From NCBI GenBank assembly GCA_002441395.1, contig DJVZ01000022.1, positions 5,709-69,708 of the forward strand: a DNA stretch of 64,000 nt, written 5' to 3'. The notes beneath the pieces are model-generated. The model was given only the letters and a program-made list of their open reading frames with translations. It searched no databases and was not told the DNA's origin. Below, one piece after another: positions 33,882-41,555 of the stretch. Numbering within the stretch: the stretch's first letter is position 1; each line of letters opens with the position of its first letter. Source of the DNA: Spirochaetaceae bacterium UBA6243. Its GTDB lineage: Bacteria > Spirochaetota > Spirochaetia > Treponematales > Rectinemataceae. Made by a program: the position numbers and the translations under genes.

Positions 33882-35213
33882 ATGCCCACATTCTATATCG
33901 ATCAGCATGGCTGCGCAAAAAACCAAGTGGATGGCGAGGAAATCAGCGCCCGTCTCATTGACGCAGGATTCTCTGTCGTGGAGTCGCCGGAGAATGCCGA
34001 TGTCATAATCATAAATACCTGCGGCTTCATCGAAGATGCAAAAAAAGAATCGATCAGCGCCATTGTTGACACAAAAAAACGCTGGCCGGGGAAAAAAGTG
34101 ATTGCGGCGGGCTGTCTTTCCCAGCGCTACCCGGAGGTGCTCTTCAGCGACATGCCAGAAGCGGACGGCGTTTTCGGCAACGGAGACCTCTCGCTGATAC
34201 CGGGCGCTGTCGAAAAAGTCGTACACGGGACGAGGGAGCTTCTGAAGACGCCTCAGCAGAGAAACATGCCCCTCGCCTGTTACCCCCGTAAGGCATTTTT
34301 CGATTATCCTGGGACAGCTCATATAAAAATCACAGAAGGCTGTTCGAATCACTGCGGCTACTGTGCGATCCCCCTTATCCGCGGAGAACTGCGCTCAAGG
34401 GATATTGCGGATATCGTCTCCGAAGCGCAGGGGCTGCTCGACAGAGGGGTGTTTGAAATCGTCCTCATAGGACAGGACCTCGGCAACTACGGCAAAGACC
34501 TTGAAGGAAGGTGTATGCTCCCCGATTTGCTCAGTGCGTTCGCTGAGATTAAAGAAAATTTTCGCGTACGCGTGCTCTACATCCACCCCGACCACTTTCC
34601 ACATGAAATATTGCCGATTATCAAGGGGGACAGCCGGTTCGCCCCCTACTTCGACCTGCCTTTTCAGCACGCCTCTGCGTCTGTGCTCCGGAGCATGAAC
34701 CGTCAGGGTTCCACGGAGATATATCTCGGGCTCATCGAGCGGATACGGGCTGAATTGCCTTTCGCGATGATCCGGTCCACCTTTCTCGTGGGATTTCCCG
34801 GAGAGACAGAAGCTGACTTTTCTGCCCTGTTGGATTTTCAGAGAGCAGCCCAACTCGACTGGCTCGGGGCCTTTGCATATTCACGGGAAGAAAACACGCC
34901 CGCATATGACATGAAAAATCGCGTGCCAAAATCCGTCGCTCAGAAAAGAAAAGCGCTCGTCGAAGAAACGCAGGTCGCGATCACCGCCGAGAGACTGAAG
35001 CGCTTTATTGGTATGAGCGACCATTTCATTGTCGAGGAAGCCTTCGACCACGATAAACTCTGCATCGGGCGGGGATGGATGCAGGCTCCCGAGGTGGATG
35101 GAGTCACCCTCATCCACGCCGCACAAAAGCCCGGCGCGATTGTCGAGGCACACATAATTTCTGTGAATGGCGTCGATTTCAACGCGGTTTTAGAGTATAC
35201 TGCGACAGTATGA
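33882..35213 (+). CDS. rimO: Ribosomal protein S12 methylthiotransferase RimO
   Basis: 443 residues from the ATG behind AAGGA; the frame is open far upstream but conservation begins at MPTFYIDQHG. RimO adds a methylthio group to an Asp of ribosomal protein S12. The UPF0004 domain has its three cluster Cys in HGCAKNQVD, NTCGFIEDA and AGCLSQRY. The radical SAM cluster is in GCSNHCGYCAIPLIRG, and a C-terminal TRAM domain is present (GRGWMQAPEVDG). The KNQVD after the first Cys and the overall layout favour RimO over MiaB. It overlaps the next gene start by ATGA. Confidence 0.92.
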   Translation: MPTFYIDQHGCAKNQVDGEEISARLIDAGFSVVESPENADVIIINTCGFIEDAKKESISAIVDTKKRWPGKKVIAAGCLSQRYPEVLFSDMPEADGVFGNGDLSLIPGAVEKVVHGTRELLKTPQQRNMPLACYPRKAFFDYPGTAHIKITEGCSNHCGYCAIPLIRGELRSRDIADIVSEAQGLLDRGVFEIVLIGQDLGNYGKDLEGRCMLPDLLSAFAEIKENFRVRVLYIHPDHFPHEILPIIKGDSRFAPYFDLPFQHASASVLRSMNRQGSTEIYLGLIERIRAELPFAMIRSTFLVGFPGETEADFSALLDFQRAAQLDWLGAFAYSREENTPAYDMKNRVPKSVAQKRKALVEETQVAITAERLKRFIGMSDHFIVEEAFDHDKLCIGRGWMQAPEVDGVTLIHAAQKPGAIVEAHIISVNGVDFNAVLEYTATV

Positions 35214-37384
35214 TATCCGGTCAAATTCCTGAGTACCTGCAGGGGCTCAATCCAGAACAGCTCGAAGCAGTCCGCGACGAGGGAACCCGACTCCTCATTC
35301 TTGCCGGGGCAGGCACAGGCAAGACAAGGGTCATCACGACAAAAATCGCCTATCTCGTGCGGGAAAAACATATTCTGCCCGAATCCATTCTCGCAGTGAC
35401 CTTCACGAACAAGGCCGCGAACGAAATGCGTGAACGGGCCATGGACATCGAGCCCTCCTGCGAGCGGGCCATCATCCGGACATTTCATTCGTTTGGCGCC
35501 TGGTTCATGCGGCGCAATGTGCAGGCCTTCGATTTAAAGCGCGAATTCACCATCTATGACGATGATGATTCTGCCGAACTCGTCCATTCCATATTCCCGA
35601 CATTTTCCAAAAGGGACTGCGGCGACTATGCGTTCCTGATCGCAAAGGCAAAAGACTATGGCTTGTCCCCGGATGCACCGAATCTCGGCTTTATCAGTCA
35701 GCACCCTGAATTCCGACGCATTTACGCTGCGTACGAAGAGAGACTGCGGGCCACCGGCAATGTCGATTTCGGCGATTTGATCTTGATGCCCGCGCAGCTC
35801 CTCGAAAAAGACGAAGCGATACGGAACCGTACTCAACAGCGCTTCAGGGTCATCCTCGTCGATGAGTATCAGGATTCGAACATCGCCCAGTTCAGGCTTC
35901 TGCAGCAGCTTGCCAGTCCCGAGGCCATGCTCTGTGTCGTCGGCGACGACGATCAGTCGATCTACCGCTTCCGCGGCGCGGAAGTTCGGAACATACTCGG
36001 TTTCCAGACCATATTCCCGGGAACAAAACTGATCAAGCTTGAGCGCAATTACAGATCACATCAGAGCATACTCGATTTAGCCCACAGCATTGTCGCGCAC
36101 AATGCGTCGAGGCTCGGAAAGAAGCTGTTGGCCACCCGCTCCGGAGGCACAAAACCCAAGCTCGCCATCCTCGACGATCAGGATCAGGAAATCGAATACT
36201 GTGCGTATATTGCCCGGCAGCACCTGCAACATGGCGGACACTGGAGAGACATCGCCATCCTCTACCGGACGAACGCACAGTCCCTCGGCTTTGAGCGACT
36301 CTTCCCTCACTATGATATTCCGTACCGCATCGTCGGCGCGCTCCGCTTTTACGAACGCGAAGAGATCAAGGACATGCTCGCTTTCCTGGCATTCCTCGCC
36401 AACCCAAGAGATGAGGTGTCCTTCAAGCGAATCGTGAATAAGCCCGCCAGAGGAATCGGGACAACTTCCATCGAAAAAATCGTCGCATCGGCACTTCAAG
36501 ATGACTCTGATCTGCTGGAAGCCTCGCACAAAGTGATACAAGAAGTCCATGGAAAGGGCAAAGACGGGCTCAGGCAATTCATTTCTCTTATCGGGGATGC
36601 AAAGACTTCTCTCGATAAAGGCGTGAATGATGAGGGAAACCTTGGCATGCTCGGCTCTCTCGTCGCCGATTTTGCCAAAAACAGCGGCCTCATCGATTTT
36701 TATCGGGGGAAAGACAAGATTTCGGGCACACAAAAGGAAGAAAATATCGAAGAACTTGTCAATGCGGCCTCCGACTCTCCTCTCTCCGAAGATGGGCTGC
36801 TGGAATTCTTAGATACGGTGATGCTCGACCAGTCACAGCAGAGAAATGACGCCAACGCCGACGCTGTCACCTTGATTACCATGCACAACACCAAAGGTCT
36901 CGAGTTTCCCGTCGTGATTGTCACCGGGCTCGAACAGGGGCTTTTCCCTCGGAATGATGAAGAGGGCGATGATATCGAGGAGCAGCGGCGCTTATTCTAT
37001 GTCGCGGTGACACGGGCAAAAGAACAGCTCTATTTGACGGCCTGCCGGTGGCGCCGACTGCATGGACGGCTCTTCGAGACTGTTCCAAGTCGCTTTCTGA
37101 CCGAAATTGATTCTGAACTCTATGATTTATGGGGAGCCTCAGGACGGCCAGCCCAGGCAGCATATACGCACAGGACGCCGGGCCGTGAACACTACGACAC
37201 TACGACAAAGGCCGAATGGGCGCCCGGGATGACGGTATACCACGACGAATATGGAAATGGAACGGTTATAAAAGTGACACCATCCCAGAGCGCCGGAGCC
37301 CTCGTCATTGTGAAGTTCGAGTCAGGGAAAGTCGCGCAATTCTTTCCTAAATATACAAAAAAACTGGAAAAAGTCGAGCATTGA
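35210..37384 (+). CDS. pcrA: UvrD/PcrA-type DNA helicase
   Basis: 724 residues starting at MISGQIPEYLQGLNPEQ in ATGA overlap with rimO. Superfamily 1A 3'-5' helicase for repair and removal of RNA polymerase. Motif I is AGAGTGKT, motif Ia FTNKAANEM, motif II DEYQD, motif III GDDDQSIYRFRGA, motif IV LERNYRSHQSIL, motif V TMHNTKGLEFPVV and motif VI VAVTRAKEQL. The C terminus has a Tudor-like tail (VYHDEYGNGTVIKV) like the one by which PcrA and UvrD touch RNA polymerase. PcrA and UvrD cannot be separated on this evidence. Convergent with the EamA transporter gene. Confidence 0.93.
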   Translation: MISGQIPEYLQGLNPEQLEAVRDEGTRLLILAGAGTGKTRVITTKIAYLVREKHILPESILAVTFTNKAANEMRERAMDIEPSCERAIIRTFHSFGAWFMRRNVQAFDLKREFTIYDDDDSAELVHSIFPTFSKRDCGDYAFLIAKAKDYGLSPDAPNLGFISQHPEFRRIYAAYEERLRATGNVDFGDLILMPAQLLEKDEAIRNRTQQRFRVILVDEYQDSNIAQFRLLQQLASPEAMLCVVGDDDQSIYRFRGAEVRNILGFQTIFPGTKLIKLERNYRSHQSILDLAHSIVAHNASRLGKKLLATRSGGTKPKLAILDDQDQEIEYCAYIARQHLQHGGHWRDIAILYRTNAQSLGFERLFPHYDIPYRIVGALRFYEREEIKDMLAFLAFLANPRDEVSFKRIVNKPARGIGTTSIEKIVASALQDDSDLLEASHKVIQEVHGKGKDGLRQFISLIGDAKTSLDKGVNDEGNLGMLGSLVADFAKNSGLIDFYRGKDKISGTQKEENIEELVNAASDSPLSEDGLLEFLDTVMLDQSQQRNDANADAVTLITMHNTKGLEFPVVIVTGLEQGLFPRNDEEGDDIEEQRRLFYVAVTRAKEQLYLTACRWRRLHGRLFETVPSRFLTEIDSELYDLWGASGRPAQAAYTHRTPGREHYDTTTKAEWAPGMTVYHDEYGNGTVIKVTPSQSAGALVIVKFESGKVAQFFPKYTKKLEKVEH

Positions 37385-37396
37385 CTTCAGTGTGCT

Positions 37397-38356
37397 TCAC
37401 GAAGCAACCTCAGCCTTCCTCCGAGAAGGATAGCCCCACCGGTTCAGAATAATGACGCCCGCAAGAATAAGGCTGCCCCCAAGGATGCGTCGTCCTGTCA
37501 TAAGTTCGCCAAAGAATATCATTGAGAGAATATTGGTAAATACCGGCTCCACCGTGCTGATTATGGATGTGTCCCTTGCTCCGATGCGCTGCATTGCCAT
37601 AAACAGCGTGACTATGGGCACAACCGTCGCAAAGAGGGCAATGCAGACAACGAGAAGAATCTGCTTGAGCGAAACCGGCACGATGAAGGTCCCTCCCCCT
37701 ATCGAAATGCACAGGTACACCAGCGCCGCGGCTGTCATGATCACCGCGGTCGCCCACAAGGAATCGACATTCTGCAAAACGCTCTCCCCCGCTACAAGAT
37801 ACACCGCATATGCGATCGCGACCACGACACCCAGCACTAATCCGACAGTCGGGTATGAACCTGCCTTCCAGAAAGTAAGTATGCAACCGACAAGGGAGAG
37901 CAGAAGTGCAAAAGACTGGACACGGCCAGGCTTCTGATGCTTCAGCAAAAAACCTATGAGAAATACGAAAGATGGATACAGATACAGAAACAGGCTCGTG
38001 ATTCCGGGGTCCAAAATCTTCACGGTAAGAAAAAAGAGACCGGCCTGCGGTGAAAACCCGATGAGCCCGAGCAGGAACACACGAAAGAACCTCTTACGCA
38101 CTGCAACATGGTCTTCTGTTGTTCCTTGAATGTCTTGAGCGCGCAGATGAAAACGCTTCCGGAAATACATCCGGACATACACGACGGCCCAAAGGAAGAG
38201 AGACGCGACGACAAAGCGCCACGCCAGCGCGGATGCCACCGAGAAGCCCTCCGCGTAGAGCATCTCGGCAAAGATGCCCAGAGTAGAAAAACTAATTCCA
38301 GAAACAAGTGCAACAAAAAAACCAAGCTGAGATGACCCTGACCGATGCCTGTTCAT
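37397..38356 (-). CDS. EamA/DMT-family membrane transporter
   Basis: 319 residues with about ten membrane helices in two EamA halves. The first begins FFVALVSGISFSTLGIFAE and includes AWRFVVASLFLW; the second ends with the typical STVEPVFTNILSMIFFGELMTGRRILGGSLILAGV. Members export metabolites such as amino acids or pass nucleotide sugars; the substrate is not predictable. It is the last gene of a run glgA, winged-helix-like membrane protein, transporter on the minus strand (20 bp after the membrane protein gene). The ribosome site is weak. Confidence 0.88.
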   Translation of the reverse strand: MNRHRSGSSQLGFFVALVSGISFSTLGIFAEMLYAEGFSVASALAWRFVVASLFLWAVVYVRMYFRKRFHLRAQDIQGTTEDHVAVRKRFFRVFLLGLIGFSPQAGLFFLTVKILDPGITSLFLYLYPSFVFLIGFLLKHQKPGRVQSFALLLSLVGCILTFWKAGSYPTVGLVLGVVVAIAYAVYLVAGESVLQNVDSLWATAVIMTAAALVYLCISIGGGTFIVPVSLKQILLVVCIALFATVVPIVTLFMAMQRIGARDTSIISTVEPVFTNILSMIFFGELMTGRRILGGSLILAGVIILNRWGYPSRRKAEVAS

Positions 38357-38376
38357 AATTTGATTCCGTGATGTAC

Positions 38377-39888
38377 TTATACTTTCTCATCGGTGTCAAA
38401 GACGGTTTTCTGAGGAGCATAGTCGGTCTCACGAATGGAAGCGCGCACTTGTTCGGCCTCCCTCTGGATAAATTCAAGGTCCTTAAAGGCCCAGATACCT
38501 TCAGCGCTTATTTCGCCGGAACTCCAGGCGGCAAGGTGCCGTACTTCCTCTTGTACTGCTTCTGGCGCCGAGGGACGCACTTCTTCAGAAGGCAGGCTCA
38601 CTGTCCTATGGTCAAAGCCGCGCGGATTTGCAATTACCGCTGAATAAAGCACTTTTCTCATATTCTCGCGCTTCAGCATTTCGTTTTCACGCTTTAAACG
38701 CCATGACCGGACAAGGGGAATCCCAAAAAACAATACGGAAAAAGCCAAAGGCGCAACGCCCAGCACCCAGCCTAGCAGCACGGCAGGCTGAGTCGCTCCC
38801 AACTGGGAGGCCAGATAGACCGTATAGGAATATAGGTAGGTCAATCCTCCTTTTAGGGCGACTCCCTCCGCGGTCTGAATGATGACATTTGTTCCGACAT
38901 TGATCGCGTTCAACAGATAATACGAGCCGAAGAGCAGATTGACGATATTTACCCATCTGAATGTACGGTCCATTTTCCCGTCGTTCGAGGAAAAACGCTT
39001 GAGTTTCTTGAGCGGAAACGCGGATGCAGCCGGGACCGAGACGTCGGATGCCTTTACAAGTAATGAAGGGAAAAAGAAATAGAGAGCACCATTTTCTGAA
39101 ACTTCAGGGCTGCCCTCGAATTCGACCAAAAATCGCGTGATGCGGTCTTGCGCCTCTTCAGGTTTCAGACCGGAAATCGCCATAAATTCCGGCAGAGTGA
39201 TGACGCCCTTATGTGTCTGTATAAAAGCGACAAAAGCCTTCTTCAGTACAGTGTTCCAGTCCGCGTTTGGGTCCCCGTCTCCAAAAACATGCGAAAAAAC
39301 TGCTTTATTCAGAGGATGACGCTCGCGCCGAGCGTAGGAATCGCGATATCGCGCATCGGAACTCTTAAACAACTCGCTGTAGAACCAGAGGCGAACCATT
39401 GAGTCGAAGAGATTCGTGGTCAGCCAGAGACCTCCAATGCCTCCTCCTCTCCGGTCGCCACGATCGCGCGACCCGCCGCCCTGCAGCGCGACGGATCCAA
39501 AGAGAGCAACAAGCGCAAGTGCTATAAATAAAAAGAAATAACCAAACAATGTAACCAAAATCCATACCTTGAAAAGAACCTTGCCCGTTGCTACAGCTCC
39601 CCGAGAGACCGTTCTCCACAATTTCCGCATAAACGGTCCAAAACCCCGGTATCTGCTTTTGAGCCCTTGCGGAAATGAATAGAGCAGATCGCCTTTTTCC
39701 GATACTTTTAGTCTGCCGCGATATTCATCGGAGATCGCCGGCATTTCCGCATTGATCTGCGCGAGCGGCAAACCTGTTGCGCGGGCGAGATCCGCATCTG
39801 TCCAATCTTTGGTCGCACCATTCAGGGCGCGCAAAAGACGTTCCCTCACCTCATTTTTATTGTAATCAAGAATTTTCGGTTCAGACAT
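38377..39888 (-). CDS. Membrane protein with two winged-helix-like modules, unknown function
   Basis: 503 residues from the ATG 7-8 nt after AAAGGAAA. I do not recognise the family. Residues 12-73 look like a small winged-helix module ending VSEKGDLLYSFP (62-73). A second, about 212-274, ends VSENGALYFFFP (263-274), aligning with the first at 7 of 12 positions. Between them are one long or two membrane helices (105-135) and a Gly/Arg/Asp-rich loop (GGGSRDRGDRRGGG). Three further hydrophobic segments lie between 310 and 393. The last 110 residues are polar, probably cytoplasmic and partly coiled (KRENEMLKRENM). It is 43 bp downstream of glgA. Confidence 0.7.
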   Translation of the reverse strand: MSEPKILDYNKNEVRERLLRALNGATKDWTDADLARATGLPLAQINAEMPAISDEYRGRLKVSEKGDLLYSFPQGLKSRYRGFGPFMRKLWRTVSRGAVATGKVLFKVWILVTLFGYFFLFIALALVALFGSVALQGGGSRDRGDRRGGGIGGLWLTTNLFDSMVRLWFYSELFKSSDARYRDSYARRERHPLNKAVFSHVFGDGDPNADWNTVLKKAFVAFIQTHKGVITLPEFMAISGLKPEEAQDRITRFLVEFEGSPEVSENGALYFFFPSLLVKASDVSVPAASAFPLKKLKRFSSNDGKMDRTFRWVNIVNLLFGSYYLLNAINVGTNVIIQTAEGVALKGGLTYLYSYTVYLASQLGATQPAVLLGWVLGVAPLAFSVLFFGIPLVRSWRLKRENEMLKRENMRKVLYSAVIANPRGFDHRTVSLPSEEVRPSAPEAVQEEVRHLAAWSSGEISAEGIWAFKDLEFIQREAEQVRASIRETDYAPQKTVFDTDEKV

Positions 39889-39931
39889 CAATAATTTCCT
39901 TTAAGATGATCAGGGGATACAAGTCCAAAAT

Positions 39932-41404
39932 TCATCGCGCTTCTCTCAAAGATACTGCATGCTGGTAAAGACGCACATATTCCTCGGCAGAGCGAGCCCA
40001 TGAAAAATCTTGTTCCATGGCTCGGGTACGCATGTTCTGAATGTGCTGAGGTCTATTGTACCACGCCCACATCGCCCATCCCACAGTATCATAGACCGCC
40101 TGAGGCGTGAGATCGTCGAACATGAAACCGGTGCCTTCGCCAAGATCCTGGTTATAATTCACGACGGTATCGGCAAGACCGCCCGTGCGATGTACGATTG
40201 GCAAGGTTCCGTAGACGAGCGAATACATTTGATTCAGTCCGCAGGGCTCATACCGGCTAGGCATGAGAAAGAAATCGCTCCCGCCCTCGATGAGGTGAGC
40301 AAGCCTTTCGTTATATCCGATCACCCCTTTGAACTGAGGATATTGAGCCGAATAATTCATTATCGCCTCTTCAGCCCACGCATCCCCGGAACCGAGCACC
40401 GCCACCTGGACATGAATCGTCTCCAGAATTTTTCGCATGCACCCATACGTACGGCCAAAAACTTCCGAAATCCCCTTTTGTTCGACAAGCCTTGTCACCA
40501 TGCCGATCAAAGGCACACCGGGATCGATCGGCAGGCCAAACTCCCTTTGAAGCGTGGATTTGCACGCGGCTTTGCCGCTCAGGTCCGTCGAAGAGTAATG
40601 AGCTGGCAAGTAAGGATCGGTCTTGGTATTCCAGACATCCGTGTCGATGCCATTGAGAATGCCCACAAGATCACGACTGCGCTGGCGCAAAAGACCATCG
40701 AGCCCAAATCCTCCATTGGGTGTTTGTATTTCCCTGGCATAGGTAGGCGATACTGTAGTAATACACTCTGCCGAGACTATGCCGGACTTGAGAAAATTGA
40801 TATTGCCATAGTATTCAAAACCTGCGCCATAAAAATATTCCCAGCCAAGACCCAAGTCGGGGAAATGATCTCTGCTGTAAATGCCCTGATAACCCAGATT
40901 ATGAATGGCGAAGACCCCGGCTGTGCTGGAAAATTCCGTATTTTTTTCTTTCGTATTAAGATAGACGGGTATGAGGGCGGCCGGCCAGTCGTTCGCGTGC
41001 ATGATATCAGGAATCCACCCGACACTCCGGCATGCCGCAAATGCTGCCTTGCACAGCACAGAGAAGCGCTCGGGATTATCAGGAAATTCCTGTGTCGAAG
41101 TATATCCATAGATGCCGTTTCGGCCATACAGTGGCTCACAATCCAAAAAATATACCTTGACCTGAGAATTGGGCATTGTCGTGGTATAGAGAAATGCATG
41201 ATGGCGCTCCCGGGCAGAGTCAATTTCCAGAATCCCGTTAATTCTGCGCAGAGTCTTTTTTGATATGAAATAGTAACGTGGAAGGAGAATCCTCACCTCA
41301 TGGCCCAATTTGGATAATGCTGTTGCAAGCGAAGATACCGCATCGCCAAGTCCGCCGCTTTTTGCGAATGGTGTCACCTCGCTTGAAATAAACAGTATTT
41401 TCAC
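39932..41404 (-). CDS. glgA: Glycogen synthase (ADP-glucose type), GlgA
   Basis: 490 residues, GT5 family. Elongates glycogen from ADP-glucose in the cytosol. The N terminus MKILFISSEVTPFAKSGGLG contains the substrate-binding KxGGL motif, IMHANDWPAALIP follows, and the C-terminal Rossmann half contains MVTRLVEQKG, SRYEPCGLNQMYSLVYGTLP and TGGLADTV. No other glycogen gene is adjacent, so the cluster is not a full glg operon. A TATAAT -10 box is visible about 36 bp upstream. The two downstream genes on the same strand are membrane proteins without a known glycogen link. Confidence 0.96.
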   Translation of the reverse strand: MKILFISSEVTPFAKSGGLGDAVSSLATALSKLGHEVRILLPRYYFISKKTLRRINGILEIDSARERHHAFLYTTTMPNSQVKVYFLDCEPLYGRNGIYGYTSTQEFPDNPERFSVLCKAAFAACRSVGWIPDIMHANDWPAALIPVYLNTKEKNTEFSSTAGVFAIHNLGYQGIYSRDHFPDLGLGWEYFYGAGFEYYGNINFLKSGIVSAECITTVSPTYAREIQTPNGGFGLDGLLRQRSRDLVGILNGIDTDVWNTKTDPYLPAHYSSTDLSGKAACKSTLQREFGLPIDPGVPLIGMVTRLVEQKGISEVFGRTYGCMRKILETIHVQVAVLGSGDAWAEEAIMNYSAQYPQFKGVIGYNERLAHLIEGGSDFFLMPSRYEPCGLNQMYSLVYGTLPIVHRTGGLADTVVNYNQDLGEGTGFMFDDLTPQAVYDTVGWAMWAWYNRPQHIQNMRTRAMEQDFSWARSAEEYVRLYQHAVSLREAR

Positions 41405-41439
41405 AAAAGCCTCCCATGCCCCGTGTTTCTCGCGTGCAT

Positions 41440-41469
41440 ATTATATGCCGCGCGGCTCGGATTCTGCAA
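41440..41469 (-). promoter_or_regulatory. glgA promoter
   Basis: Minus strand TTGCAG, 18 bp, TATAAT. The -10 lies within a small palindrome (GCATAT-t-ATATGC). Confidence 0.5.
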
Positions 41470-41555
41470 TGCTTGGAGAATCCATAAACCCCCGTATGTC
41501 CAAATCTTGAAGCAAATCACATCGATGCCTGCGATTCCTCTTTGAGGAGTGAAAA

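Noticed and set aside
37393..37406. Hairpin TGCTTC-ac-GAAGCA between the convergent pcrA and EamA genes
   Set aside because: A 2-nt loop and no T-run; too weak to call a terminator, and it lies partly in the EamA coding end.
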